Positions 53,601-62,637 of a stretch of DNA of 64,000 bases are shown here, piece by piece (position 1 is the first letter of the stretch; each line of letters starts with the position of its first letter). Under the pieces are notes generated by a model. It did not search any database. It saw nothing but the letters and a program-made list of their open reading frames with translations, and had not been told where the DNA came from. The DNA is from CAYRSS01 sp964426945 (GTDB taxonomy: Bacteria > Planctomycetota > Phycisphaerae > UBA1845): positions 1-64,000 of the forward strand of contig CAYRSS010000002.1 in the NCBI GenBank assembly GCA_964426945.1, read 5' to 3'. The translations under genes and the position numbers were made by a program.

Positions 53601-56464
53601 TCGATGATCAACTGGCCGTCGAACCAGACGCGAACGCCATCGTCGGAGGTCGTCTTGATGAGGATGGTGTCCGTCGTGAACGCCTCCAGCCAGCCGGTCC
53701 AGCGCACGCTGAACGTCTCCGGACCAACGGAGGGATGCGGCGAGTTGGCGCCCCAACTGAAGTCAATCGGTCCGTCAATTCGGGTCAGGACGGGGTTGGT
53801 CAGGTCGAGATTGTCGAAGTACGTACCTCGCAGCCCGCCGACGAACGCCTGGCAATCGTCGAGCGTGCCGTTGTCGTCGCAATCCGTGCTCGTGCCGCGG
53901 ATCAGGTCGCAGGCGTCGTCGACGCCGTTGCCGTTGCAGTCGATCTCCGCGATCGTGTCGCAGTCATCCGGCGTGCCGTCGCCGTCGCAGTCATCGTTGT
54001 CATCAAAGCCGGGGCACAGGTCGCACGCGTCGGCGGTGCCGTCTCCGTCGGTGTCCGCCTGGGTCGGGTTGGCCACCGCCGGGCAGTTGTCCACGTCGCC
54101 GCAGACGCCGTCGCCGTCAATGTCGTTGTCCGGGTCGAGCGGGCACGCATCGCAGTCGTCGGCGATGCCGTCGGCGTCGCTATCTGATTCGCACGCATCG
54201 AGCGTGCCATTGCCGTTGCAGTCCTCGCCGAAATGGAAGAGCGCCTCGGCCGGGATGATCGCGTCCGGCAGCCCGGGACCGCTCCAGCGGAGCTGCGCCA
54301 GGGCGGCGCCACCGTTCTCAAAGTACTCCATGACGATCGGGTACTGAACACCGGCCTCAAGGCTGATCGTGCCGACGTGGTCCGTCGCACCCTGGTCGAT
54401 CCACTGGTCAACGATCAGCTGATTGTCGACCCACAGCCGGACACCGTCGTCCGTCCGCGGAATGAAGGAGATCTCGCCTGTCCGCGGCGCCCGAACCTGG
54501 CCGGTCCAGCGCACACTGAACGTTTCGGAGCCGATGGACGGATGAGGGCTGCCCAGATCCCACTGGAAGTTCACGTTCGAGTCGATTCGTGTAACCTGCA
54601 GGCTCGTCAAGTCCATGCTGTCGTAGTACTGGCCGACCAGCCCTGGCGCGGTGAAGCACTCGTCGGGCACGCCGTCGCCATCGCAGTCTGCGCTGGTCGC
54701 TGCCGTGATGTCGCACTCATCCGCGATGCCGTTACCGTTGCAGTCCCCCTCGCAGAAATCGGGAGTTCCGTTGGCGTTGCAGTCCTCGATCGGTCCGGTG
54801 TAGCACTCATCCGGAACGCCGTCACTGTCGCAGTCCTCGCTCGTCTCGCCGAGGATGTCGCAATCGTCGGGGATGGCGTTGGCATTGCAGTCAAACCCGT
54901 ACGCGGCAGCTGCGATCGACACGTCGTCGATCCAATGCTCATCGTGCAGGCCACCCGTGCCGCCGCTGAAGCCGAACCGGGCCGGCGTCGGCGCGAATCC
55001 GGGGATGGACACGGCGTCGAACACGATCTCCGGAGAACCGCCGTCCGGCGTGATCGTCATGGTGACCGCGCCGCCCGCAAGAACCACCTGCGCTGTCCGC
55101 CACTGGTAGTCGTTGATGTCAAACGTCGGGCTGTACGTCGCGATCAACGCGCCGTTGCGCCGAAGCCCGAAGAAGTTGTTGCTCGGATCGCCGGCCTCCG
55201 GGTTATGGTGGGTGTCGAACTGGATCACGACCGGCGCGCCACTGGCGGGACCGCTCACGCCGAACAATGTGCCCGGCCCGTGGTCCGATCGGCTCAGCAT
55301 GGCGAAGGCCAGCCCATCGGCGCCGGAACCGCTGCCGATGCGAACGCGGAACGACGCCGTGAACTCCGCGACCGGGCTGCCGTTTGGCCAGTTTGCCATG
55401 AGCGTCCCGTTCATTCCGTTCGAGGCGGGCGTCAGTCGAACCGCATTATCAACCACCTCGGCCGAGCCGTTGAGCTGGTAGGGGTCATCCGAACCGCCAT
55501 CGAAGGCGGCCGCCCATGAGGGGCTCGCCATTTCGCATACGTCCGGAAGGCCGTTGGCGTTGCAGTCGATGGTGTCGTCGTGGCCTTCGCACTGGTCGAC
55601 ATCGCCGCAGACCCCGTCGCCGTCTGCGTCGTTGGCGGCGTCGAACGGGCAAGCATCGCAGCCGTCGGCGGCGCCGTCGCCGTCGCTGTCGAGGTTGTCA
55701 TCGTGACCCGGGCAGACGTCGACGCAATCGGGAACGCCGTCGCTGTCGGCGTCGAGCGTGTCGTCCACGCCGGGGCACAGGTCGCAGCCGTCGGGTACGG
55801 TATCAGCGTCCGCATCCAGGCTGTCATCGAATCCGGGGCACAGGTCTTCACAGGCCCGAACACCATCGCCATCCTCGTCGTGCTGCGAATCGCGCACCAG
55901 CCAGTGGCCGCTGCCACTGTTGCTGGCGTCGGGGTGGCCGCTGCCGCAGTGCACAATCGCGGCGGCGTACGTGTAGTTGGGGCCGCTCATGTCCACGACC
56001 ACGCAACTGAGCATGCGCCATTGATCTTGCGAGACGATCTCATCCAGATACGCGTTGGAATAGCGTCGGTAGAACGAATCGCCGGGATTGTTGATGGTCT
56101 CCAGTAACCCGACGCGGTTCAGCATCGCCACGATCGGCAAGGACTGCTCTTCCAGCGAGCCCAAGGTGACAACGCCGTTTGCGGCGAAGAACTGCTGGAC
56201 CTCCGGCTGGGTCGCGTGCCGCCAGCCCTCGAAGTCACCGCCCGGCCCGAACTGCGACAGCATGTGGTTCACGGAATGGCCTTCCGACTCGGTGAGGTCC
56301 AGCCATTCGAGACACGTATCTTTGTCCAGGGTGATCAGTTGATCTCCCGGGGCCAGGTAGTCGATTTCAAGCAGCTCAGCCCGAGCTGCCACAGAGCCCA
56401 TCCCGAGGGCGACCGACAGCGCGCCGAGACACTTTCCGATGAAACGATGATGCTGCAACCTCAT
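50603..56464 (-). CDS. 1953-residue secreted multidomain protein: TSP3, L-type lectin, two PA14, beta-helix, double calcium-loop end
   Basis: A very large exported protein. Approximate order: signal peptide (1-30); small N-domain (CLEWLDLTESEGHS); TSP3-like calcium repeats (198-305; DGDGVRACEDLCPG, DADSDGVPDCVDVCPG); L-type lectin (310-525; GADGLAFAMLSRSDHG); DCN repeats; PA14 one (608-743; GLVGQYYDSMDL); PA14 two (878-1015; GLRGTYFDNLDL); a region of about 200 residues with no assigned fold (1125-1335); DCN repeats (1335-1490); right-handed beta-helix (1500-1815; SSSPTVKDCLFTDNQACFP); end module (1818-1953) with Cys-rich GACC, two EF-hand loops (DADGNGVVNAADRG, DLDGNGVVNAADRG) and a tail ending CDEVICP. 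The same end module is on the EEP protein at 137. GGAGAGG precedes the ATG at 56464. No enzyme active site is evident; adhesion or polysaccharide binding is the likely role. Confidence 0.88.
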   Translation of the reverse strand: MRLQHHRFIGKCLGALSVALGMGSVAARAELLEIDYLAPGDQLITLDKDTCLEWLDLTESEGHSVNHMLSQFGPGGDFEGWRHATQPEVQQFFAANGVVTLGSLEEQSLPIVAMLNRVGLLETINNPGDSFYRRYSNAYLDEIVSQDQWRMLSCVVVDMSGPNYTYAAAIVHCGSGHPDASNSGSGHWLVRDSQHDEDGDGVRACEDLCPGFDDSLDADADTVPDGCDLCPGVDDTLDADSDGVPDCVDVCPGHDDNLDSDGDGAADGCDACPFDAANDADGDGVCGDVDQCEGHDDTIDCNANGLPDVCEMASPSWAAAFDGGSDDPYQLNGSAEVVDNAVRLTPASNGMNGTLMANWPNGSPVAEFTASFRVRIGSGSGADGLAFAMLSRSDHGPGTLFGVSGPASGAPVVIQFDTHHNPEAGDPSNNFFGLRRNGALIATYSPTFDINDYQWRTAQVVLAGGAVTMTITPDGGSPEIVFDAVSIPGFAPTPARFGFSGGTGGLHDEHWIDDVSIAAAAYGFDCNANAIPDDCDILGETSEDCDSDGVPDECYTGPIEDCNANGTPDFCEGDCNGNGIADECDITAATSADCDGDGVPDECFTAPGLVGQYYDSMDLTSLQVTRIDSNVNFQWDLGSPHPSIGSETFSVRWTGQVRAPRTGEISFIPRTDDGVRLWVDNQLIVDQWIDQGATDHVGTISLEAGVQYPIVMEYFENGGAALAQLRWSGPGLPDAIIPAEALFHFGEDCNGNGTLDACESDSDADGIADDCDACPLDPDNDIDGDGVCGDVDNCPAVANPTQADTDGDGTADACDLCPGFDDNDDCDGDGTPDDCDTIAEIDCNGNGVDDACDLIRGTSTDCDDNGTLDDCQAFVGGLRGTYFDNLDLTNPVLTRIDGPIDFSWGANSPHPSVGPETFSVRWTGWLEAFTTDTILIKTTSDDGVRVWFDGQLIIDRWFDQAATEWAVSVPNVVQGVKYPIVIEYYENGGGAMMRLEWATSITPWEVIPALSMSTFQDCNGNGSFDTCDIQSGTSLDCQLNGIPDECEVAAGQAEDCNANGIPDLCDIAGAVSSDCDGNGEPDECQASEDCNGNSANDVCDVISGTSDDCNDNLVPDECDLVSGGGLDLDATIAQLNLNHPTVTALVPTRYDFSDGAVGNSIGDGGGDMYDGGNYLHTNLAGQIAYTNGVITASDGQFGPGSSYFTAKYPGMFVMAATNMTISHFSIQGNTGADGGGSVNGTTLQTVVAGRQYTIFVKRVFNAGDPSINHLLIVSGDGAGITHTWSANTDNDQDALDGLAGVRQLAYVLVARQVGGYLDDADVLNVANAFLTLAQFQHGDCNGNGIPDDCDVTAGTSLDCDGNATPDECQLVDNDCNGNLIPDQCDAVGYDCDLNHVPDECQLADNDCNGNLVPDHCDAVDNDCDANAIPDDCELIGNDCDNNGVHDACELADNDCNDNGIPDACDLLAGTEADVLPVGGDGVPDACQTVHNLTQDTWHVGIQAAITAAVNGDELLAVAAVYPESFSFLGKAVHLRGSAGAAGTTIDLTGVDGYGVAFETGEGVGTILEGFTIRGARANAAVFMSSSSPTVKDCLFTDNQACFPAIHGYGASPTVTGTVFLDNIDIGCGGTAYLQGGSPTFTDCVFRGNQACGGALLLDGAATTLVNCELVENDDIWGCGGGAIYAYNSPLSISHSTLSGNHSSNVGGSIYTCASTLTMTNSISWGNSAAWASNEIHHDCGDSSNITFSNVAGGPFTMGNIDADPLFVNAAAGDYRLRQGSPCIDTGDTAAVPPGLVTDLAGNDRVYGAGVDMGAYEWDGTVTGACCTGVACHDGVELGACEPFVCDVRQHHGSGFNGCYGDADGNGVVNAADRGAVSANIGQADAALVCVFDLDGNGVVNAADRGAVSANIGLCQPLPDFQNGSGLNGGNADTRFGSAQHMGGGTTCDEVICP

Positions 56465-56678
56465 GAGATCCTCTCCGGTGAACGATGTAGGCCGATCCCG
56501 ATCTTCCCGGCTGCCGGATTCCAGCACCGGGAGGCGAGGGCGCGGATGCCCTCTGCCTACCTGGCGGAGAACGCCGGCCGCGCGCTCCAAGTTTTTGAGT
56601 TTCGGCGGAACGAACCGGCGCCCTTCGGACCGGGTCGGCCATAACGCCTTACGATTACAGGGCTTACACGATGATTGC

Positions 56679-56708
56679 TTGTGTTTACCCCCGGGCTGTC
56701 GCTATGAT
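56679..56708 (+). promoter_or_regulatory. Candidate promoter of the sigma factor-kinase operon
   Basis: TTGTGT (56679-56684), an 18-bp spacer and TATGAT (56703-56708), 31 bp before the ATG at 56740. The -10 is one base from consensus. It lies in the 275-bp divergent region shared with the giant gene. Confidence 0.4.
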
Positions 56709-56739
56709 GGGGCACTCCAGTTCAGGGTGAGAGCGGGCC

Positions 56740-57315
56740 ATGATCGGGCTGGATCAGCAGACGGTGACGCGGCTTCTCGCCGACTTCGGGTCGGGCGATC
56801 AGGATTGCATGCGCACGCTGCTGCCCCGGGTGTACGACGAACTCCGCAGGCTGGCGGGTGCCCACTTCGCCGAGGAACGCGCCGACCACACCCTCCAGGC
56901 GACGGCCCTGGTCCACGAGGCCTTCGTGCGGCTGGCGGACCAGCCCACGCTGACGATTACCAGCCGGGGCCACTTCTTCCGCCTTGCATCGAAGGTGATG
57001 CGGCAGATCCTGATCGACCACGCCCGGGCGAAGCGGGCGGCGAAGCGCAATGCCGGCGGACGAGTCCCCCTATCGGAGACCATCGCGGCTCCTTCAGGCG
57101 AGGAAGTAGACCTGATCGCGCTGGAAAGCGCCCTGCTGAAGCTGGCCGAACTGAGCCCGACCAAGGCCGCGCTGGTGGAGCTGCGGTTCTTCGGCGGACT
57201 GCAGATCGAGGAGGCCGCCGACGTGCTTGGAATCTCGCGAACGCAGGCGACGCGCGAGTGGCGGACCGCCCGCGCGTGGCTCGCGGACGAACTCGCTGGA
57301 GAGTCTGACGCATGA
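56740..57315 (+). CDS. ECF-type RNA polymerase sigma factor (planctomycete Sigma70_ECF type)
   Basis: A 191-residue ECF-like sigma factor. Region 2 is ALVHEAFVRLADQPTLTITS with HFFRLASKVMRQILIDHAR; region 4 is LVELRFFGGLQIEEAADVLG plus ISRTQATREWRTARAWL. It contacts the beta/beta-prime subunits to direct polymerase to special promoters. The stop codon overlaps the kinase start by 4 bp (ATGA), so the two are translationally coupled. Coupled sigma-kinase pairs are typical of planctomycetes and suggest control by the kinase. The target genes are unknown; the giant protein gene lies divergently. Confidence 0.92.
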   Translation: MIGLDQQTVTRLLADFGSGDQDCMRTLLPRVYDELRRLAGAHFAEERADHTLQATALVHEAFVRLADQPTLTITSRGHFFRLASKVMRQILIDHARAKRAAKRNAGGRVPLSETIAAPSGEEVDLIALESALLKLAELSPTKAALVELRFFGGLQIEEAADVLGISRTQATREWRTARAWLADELAGESDA

Positions 57316-60155
57316 ACGCCGAGCAGTTCGCGCGGGTCGAAGCGCTGTTCGAACAGGCGTGCGCGCTACCAGCGGATCAGCGTCTGGCTTTCCTGGACAA
57401 GGCATGCGCCGACGATGCAACGATCCGCGCGAAAGTGGCACGGATGCTGGAGCGCGACTCGCAGTCGGCGGCCATTGACGCCCCCGCGATGGGCCGCGGT
57501 TTCCATGTGCGCGACGCTGACGAACTCGAACGACGGCTCATCGAGGAGTTCGAGTCCGACGGTCGCTACCGCCTGATCGAGCCGCTCGGCGAGGGCGGAT
57601 TCGGCACGGTCTACCGTGCCGAACAGCTCCGACCGATCCGTCGAAGCGTAGCGATCAAGGTGATCAAGGCGGGCATGGACACCCGCCGGGTGATGACCCG
57701 CTTCGAGGCCGAGCGGCAGACTCTGGCGCTGATGAATCACCCGTGCATCGCCCGGGTCTACGACGCCGGCGCGACCCCATCCGGGCGACCCTTCTTCGTG
57801 ATGGAACTGGTCGAGGGACGCCCGATCACGCGCTGGTGCGACGAACAGCGGCTCGACCTCGCCGGACGGATCGCCCTGATGCTTCGTGTGTGCGACGGCG
57901 TACAGCACGCCCACCAGAAGGGCATCATCCACCGCGACCTCAAGCCCTCGAACATCCTGGTCACCACGGAGGACGGCCGGGCCGCGCCGCGGATCATTGA
58001 TTTCGGGATCGCCCGGGCCGTGGAGCAGCGCGGGTGCAGCGCTCCGGCGGTGACCGAGGCAGGCCAGCCCATCGGGACGCTGGAGTACATGAGCCCCGAG
58101 CAGGCGAGCGGCGGCGGGCTCGATATCGACACGCGCACCGACATTTACTCGCTGGGCGTGGTGCTCTACGAGCTGATCACCGGGACCACGCCACTGGGCC
58201 GCGACGCGCTCCGCGGCGCGTCGCCGGGTGAGCTCCTGCGCATCCTGACCTCGGAAGATCCACCCAAGCCGTCGACTCGTCTGCGCGACCTGGCCACCGA
58301 CTCAGGCGCGGCCCAGCAGGTCACCTGGACGACCGCCCCCCCCGTGGCGATCGTGCGCCAGCTTCGCGGCGACCTGGACTGGATCGTCATGAAGGCGCTG
58401 GAGAAGGACCGCTCCCGGCGATACGAGTCCGCGGCGGCGCTCGCGGACGACATCCGCCGTCACCTCGCCAACGAGCCCGTCATCGCCCGCCCGCCCACAG
58501 CGGGGTACCGCTTCGGGCGGTTCGCACGGCGTCACCGGCTGCCGCTGGCGATCGGCACCGGCATTTTCGCCACCCTGATCGGCGCCGTCGTCTTCACGGG
58601 CATCGCCCTGGTTCGGATTGCCGCGGCAGAAGCCGAGGCACAGGTCGAGCGGCGCATCGCTGAAACCGTCAACGCGTTTCTCAATGACGAGCTGCTCGCC
58701 GCTGTCGATCCGCAGGCATCGGGAATCGACGTGAAGGTCCGCGAGGTGCTCGACATCGCTGCAGAGCGGATCGAGGGGCGCTTCGAGGACGCGCCGCGCG
58801 TCGAAGCCGCGCTGCGCACGACGATCGGCCGCAGCTACCTGGGCCTGGGACTGTACGATGACGCGGACCGGCACCTGCAACGTGCCCACGCCCTGCTGAT
58901 CGAGCAGCTCGGTCGCGACTCTCGAAGCGCGATCGAAGTGCAGGCGGAGATCGCCAACCTGCGGCTCGCCCAGGGGATGATGGAGGAGTCCATCGCGACA
59001 CTCCAGGACGCCGGGGAGCGTATCAGCCGCACGCTGGGCGCTGATCATCTGCTGGCACTGCGATGCGAGGTCTTGCTGGGCAGCGCCGAATCGCACCTCG
59101 GCCGTAGGACTGACGCCGCCCGACGACTCGAACGGGTCACGCAGATCACCCAAACGAAGCTGGGGCCGAACCATTCGGTGACGCTGAGCGCCATGCACAC
59201 GCTCGCCGCCGTTTACCGGCATTCCGACCCCGCCGCGGCCGAGGCGTTGTACAAACGAACGATTGAGACGCTGACGCAGACCTACGGTGCAGAACACGCG
59301 TTCGTCGTCACGGTTCAAAACGACCTGGCCCTGCTGCTTGAGGGAGAGGGCCGGCTTGACGAGGCCCTGCCCATCTTCGAGCACGTCGCGGCGGTGAAGA
59401 CCCGGATCTTCGGAGACCACCACCCCGAAACGCTCGATTCGGCGAACGGCCTGGCCAATGTGCTGTACGTGCTTGGCCGCTACGCGGAGGCGGAAGCCAT
59501 CTTCGTGCGGACCCTGGCGGGCCTGAGAACTTCGCTGGGCGACGGCCATCCCAAGACGATCATCTGCGCCAACAGCCTTGCCAGGGTCTACATGCGGCAG
59601 GAACGCTACGCCGAGGCCGAGCCACTGTGTGCGGAAGCGCTCGCGCGCATGCGTGCGCGGTTCGGCGAGCTCGACCAGCGCACCGCGACGACCATGAGTT
59701 CACTGGCGCAGATTTACGAGCGACAGGAGCGATACGACGACGCCGAGCCGCTCTTCCGGCGTGTGGTGGAGATCGGCGATGCGCTGTTCGGCGAGGACGA
59801 GGCCAGTTCACTGATCGCCCGCAACAACCTGGCGCAGCTCTACCGACTGAAGGGGCGCCTGGACCTCGCCGAGCCAATCCTGCAACGCGTCGTAGCTACG
59901 GCGCGAAAGACCCTCCCACCGAACCACTGGCAATTCGGTGCATGCGTGCTCTCGTACGGCATTGTCCTGCGCGACCTGCAACGCCATGCGGACAGCGAAC
60001 CGCTGCTGCTGGAGGGTCATGGAATCCTGAAGGCGGCGCTGGGCGACGGCCACACGCGCACCCAAAACGCCGCGAAGAGCCTGCTCAAGCTGTATGAGGC
60101 GTGGGGTAAGCCGGATGAAGCAGCCCGATGGCGCGAGCGAATGGCGCCGGAGTGA
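57312..60155 (+). CDS. Transmembrane Ser/Thr protein kinase with TPR sensor domain
   Basis: A 947-residue Hanks-type kinase. The N-terminal helical segment (MNAEQFARVEALFEQACALP) is typical of planctomycete kinases. The kinase domain runs about 86-380: GEGGFGTV (93-100), Lys116 (VAIKVIKAG), HRDLKPSN (207-214) and DFG (230-232), so it looks active. A single transmembrane segment lies near 410-432 (LAIGTGIFATLIGAVVFTGI), followed by an extracytoplasmic TPR array (about 450-940; AEAEAIFVRTLAGLRTSLGD). The start codon overlaps the sigma factor stop, giving one operon. The signal sensed is unknown. Confidence 0.93.
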   Translation: MNAEQFARVEALFEQACALPADQRLAFLDKACADDATIRAKVARMLERDSQSAAIDAPAMGRGFHVRDADELERRLIEEFESDGRYRLIEPLGEGGFGTVYRAEQLRPIRRSVAIKVIKAGMDTRRVMTRFEAERQTLALMNHPCIARVYDAGATPSGRPFFVMELVEGRPITRWCDEQRLDLAGRIALMLRVCDGVQHAHQKGIIHRDLKPSNILVTTEDGRAAPRIIDFGIARAVEQRGCSAPAVTEAGQPIGTLEYMSPEQASGGGLDIDTRTDIYSLGVVLYELITGTTPLGRDALRGASPGELLRILTSEDPPKPSTRLRDLATDSGAAQQVTWTTAPPVAIVRQLRGDLDWIVMKALEKDRSRRYESAAALADDIRRHLANEPVIARPPTAGYRFGRFARRHRLPLAIGTGIFATLIGAVVFTGIALVRIAAAEAEAQVERRIAETVNAFLNDELLAAVDPQASGIDVKVREVLDIAAERIEGRFEDAPRVEAALRTTIGRSYLGLGLYDDADRHLQRAHALLIEQLGRDSRSAIEVQAEIANLRLAQGMMEESIATLQDAGERISRTLGADHLLALRCEVLLGSAESHLGRRTDAARRLERVTQITQTKLGPNHSVTLSAMHTLAAVYRHSDPAAAEALYKRTIETLTQTYGAEHAFVVTVQNDLALLLEGEGRLDEALPIFEHVAAVKTRIFGDHHPETLDSANGLANVLYVLGRYAEAEAIFVRTLAGLRTSLGDGHPKTIICANSLARVYMRQERYAEAEPLCAEALARMRARFGELDQRTATTMSSLAQIYERQERYDDAEPLFRRVVEIGDALFGEDEASSLIARNNLAQLYRLKGRLDLAEPILQRVVATARKTLPPNHWQFGACVLSYGIVLRDLQRHADSEPLLLEGHGILKAALGDGHTRTQNAAKSLLKLYEAWGKPDEAARWRERMAPE

Positions 60156-60231
60156 ACGCCGCGCCGACACAATCAGACGAACCACCCTCGCAGCCTGCTC
60201 GTAGGACCGGCTGAGCCTCTCGGAGTCACCG

Positions 60232-60819
60232 GTGAGATCCTACCGAACCGCATCCTTTCGGAAGCGGCTGGTCCAGTGGTCGCTGGTCTGCAGTGTCTGC
60301 GCCGTGCCGAGCGCACTGGTGGCCTGGCAGAAGTATCACCCTGCAGGAATGGTGTCAGGGGTCGCCGTGTTCATCCTGGCCCTGGCGCTGGCGACGAGCC
60401 GGCCGACCTTCACCCGATTCGAATCGCTGCGCGGCGTGGGCCGGACATTGAGACTCGGCATCGGCCTGCGCGTGATCGTGTCGGTCGCCCTGCCTGCCGG
60501 AATCTTCATCGACGTCTGGCCCGGCTTCGTGAGCATCGGATTGATCGAGCTGACTCCGGTGCCGCCGGAGTCCATCTTCGGAACGTTCCTGATCACGATC
60601 GTGCAGGGCGCGCTGCTTAACCTCATCCTCCTCGGGTTTCTACTGCCCATCTACCCGCTCGTTCGGGCGATGACCAAGCCGGAACCGGCAGACCCCAACG
60701 CATGCCCGACCTGCGGCTACGACGTTCGTGCGTCCCGCGTGTTCGGTCGGTGCCCGGAATGCGGCGGCGAGATCCCTCCGGAGCAACCCGGGCGAGCGGA
60801 TGGCCAGGCCCTGGCCTAG
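60232..60819 (+). CDS. Membrane protein with C-terminal zinc ribbon
   Basis: A 195-residue protein with several hydrophobic segments (VCSVCAVPSALVAW, MVSGVAVFILALALATSRP, LRVIVSVALPAGIFIDVW, ITIVQGALLNLILLGFLLPI) and a C-terminal zinc-ribbon, CPTCGYDVRASRVFGRCPEC. This ribbon is widespread in planctomycete membrane proteins. The GTG start at 60232 is preceded by CGGAG. It lies 76 bp after the kinase gene and may be part of its operon. Function unknown. Confidence 0.75.
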   Translation: MRSYRTASFRKRLVQWSLVCSVCAVPSALVAWQKYHPAGMVSGVAVFILALALATSRPTFTRFESLRGVGRTLRLGIGLRVIVSVALPAGIFIDVWPGFVSIGLIELTPVPPESIFGTFLITIVQGALLNLILLGFLLPIYPLVRAMTKPEPADPNACPTCGYDVRASRVFGRCPECGGEIPPEQPGRADGQALA

Positions 60820-62561
60820 GGAGTCGTCCAGAACCGCTGAACCTCCGCCGCGTCCGCCTGATCGACATCATGATCGCCGTCCGTATCGAACGCGCTGAGG
60901 CAGGCCTTGGCGCAGTGTGTGCTCGAATGCGCGGGCATGGCGGAAGGGCCGCCGAGGCACTCAGCGAGTGCGGCCAGATCGGCGCCGCCGCGCACGCCGT
61001 CGCCGTCGAAGTCGCCGGATACGCCGGCGACGATGGTGCGGTACACGTCGGCGTCGAGGTTGCACAGATGCTGATCGTCGCCGCCCGGCCACGCAATGCG
61101 CAGGCGATCGATCCGCGTGGCGTCGCCGAGGCCGAAGTGCACGGGGACGTCGCTCTGGTTGAACGTGCCCGCGTTGGTGTTGGCCTCGCGGCGCAGCGTC
61201 CGCTGCTGGGGGGTGCCCGCGTGCAGGGTCGCGAACAACTGGGCTCCCACCGCCCGCGTGTTGGGCGGGCCCATGCGCGGGCTGATGTACAGCCAGTGAT
61301 TGCCGTTACCGGAGGCGTTGCTGCGGAAGAACCGCTCGGGTACGCCCGCCCCGGTGGGGAAGAACAGGTCCTGATCGCCGTCCAGGTCGAAGTCCGCCCA
61401 GGCGCTGTCGTAGCCGCCGACATTGGTCGAGTGCAACCCCTCGGCCAGCGTCACGTCGGTGAACTGCCAGTTCCCGTCGTTGCGATACAGCTTCCTTGAC
61501 TTGTCGTGGCCGTGCAGCGGGCGGTGATCGTGAAAGAACAAGTCCAGATCACCATCATTGTCGTAATCGACCGCCTTGCCGCCGTTGAGGTCGCCGGACG
61601 TGTCGCTGAGCAGCGCGTGCCCGGTGATCGTGTCCACGTCGGTGAACTGGTTGCCGCCGTCGTTGCGGAAGATCTTGGTGGCCTCGCCGTCGGCGCCGAC
61701 CATGATGAGGTCCAGATCGCCGTCGTCGTCCATGTCCTGAAACTCGGCGCCGTAGCTGTTGCGCGTGAACTGCGTCCCGTTGGTATCGGCGATGTCGATG
61801 AACGACATGGTGCCGGTCTCGACGAGCTGGTTCTCGTAGAAGTTGTTGCGGATGTTGTTGTCGGCGCGGCAGGTAGAGATGTACACGTCGAAGTCGCCGT
61901 CGCCGTCGGTGTCGCCGATGGCCATGCCGTACGCCTTCACGCCGACGGGCTGCTGAAAGCCGGACACGTCGCCGACGGGCGTGAAGACCATCCCGGGCCC
62001 CTGAAGGTAGATCTCGTGCTCCTCCGTCGGCCCTTCCATCGCGAGAACAAGGTCGAGGTCGCCGTCGCTGTCCATGTCAGCCCAGGCCACGTTCTGGTGA
62101 AAACCGGGATCGTCGAGGTTCGTGGCGGCGCTGGCGTCGGTGAAGCCGAGGCCGCCGTCGTTGCGCAGGAAGTCGCCGACGTCAGGATGCGTGTTCGAGC
62201 TGCCGATGAACACGTCCACGTCACCATCGCCGTCGACATCGGCCCAACAGGCGCTCCAGGTGGGACCGTTCGTAGCGAACTGAAGCATCGAGGAGATGTC
62301 CGTGAACGTCGCGGCGCCCGTCCCGATGATGTTGTTGCGGAGGAGCTTTTTCGCGGCCGTGGCCCCCTGAATGAGCAGATCGACATCGCCGTCGTTGTCG
62401 ATGTCGGCGAAGGAGCCGCTGCGGGCGTCGACCGAGAGGCCGCCCAGAACGGAGGCGCCGACGTCCGAAAACGTGGCTCCCGCCAGCGCCGGCGACACAC
62501 CGAACAGACACAAAGCGACGCCGGCGGCGACCGCGAGCGCAGGTAGTACGTGGTGACGCAT
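60816..62561 (-). CDS. Secreted FG-GAP/VCBS repeat protein with C-terminal EF-hand pair
   Basis: A 581-residue exported protein. Signal peptide LPALAVAAGVALCLFGVSPA. FG-GAP/VCBS-like calcium repeats recur through the chain (SFADIDNDGDVDLLIQGA, ADVDGDGDVDVFIGSS, ADMDSDGDLDLVLAME, DMDDDGDLDLIMVGADG). An ASPIC/UnbV-like end (IDRLRIAWPGGDDQHLCNLD) precedes two calcium loops (DFDGDGVRGGADLAAL, DTDGDHDVDQADAAE). Likely a surface or matrix-binding beta-propeller; no catalytic site seen. It converges with the membrane protein, 4 bp overlapping. Confidence 0.85.
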   Translation of the reverse strand: MRHHVLPALAVAAGVALCLFGVSPALAGATFSDVGASVLGGLSVDARSGSFADIDNDGDVDLLIQGATAAKKLLRNNIIGTGAATFTDISSMLQFATNGPTWSACWADVDGDGDVDVFIGSSNTHPDVGDFLRNDGGLGFTDASAATNLDDPGFHQNVAWADMDSDGDLDLVLAMEGPTEEHEIYLQGPGMVFTPVGDVSGFQQPVGVKAYGMAIGDTDGDGDFDVYISTCRADNNIRNNFYENQLVETGTMSFIDIADTNGTQFTRNSYGAEFQDMDDDGDLDLIMVGADGEATKIFRNDGGNQFTDVDTITGHALLSDTSGDLNGGKAVDYDNDGDLDLFFHDHRPLHGHDKSRKLYRNDGNWQFTDVTLAEGLHSTNVGGYDSAWADFDLDGDQDLFFPTGAGVPERFFRSNASGNGNHWLYISPRMGPPNTRAVGAQLFATLHAGTPQQRTLRREANTNAGTFNQSDVPVHFGLGDATRIDRLRIAWPGGDDQHLCNLDADVYRTIVAGVSGDFDGDGVRGGADLAALAECLGGPSAMPAHSSTHCAKACLSAFDTDGDHDVDQADAAEVQRFWTTP

Positions 62562-62637
62562 GAAACGGCTCCGGAAAACGGCTGTGCGATGCTGCCCGCC
62601 GTCCAGTATAACGAAACGGCCTCTCCGAGTCTGCCCG

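Noticed and set aside
50645..54187. 1180-residue antisense open frame in the giant gene
   Set aside because: Repetitive DCNGNG codons leave the opposite strand open; the translation is low-complexity repeats without start signals.
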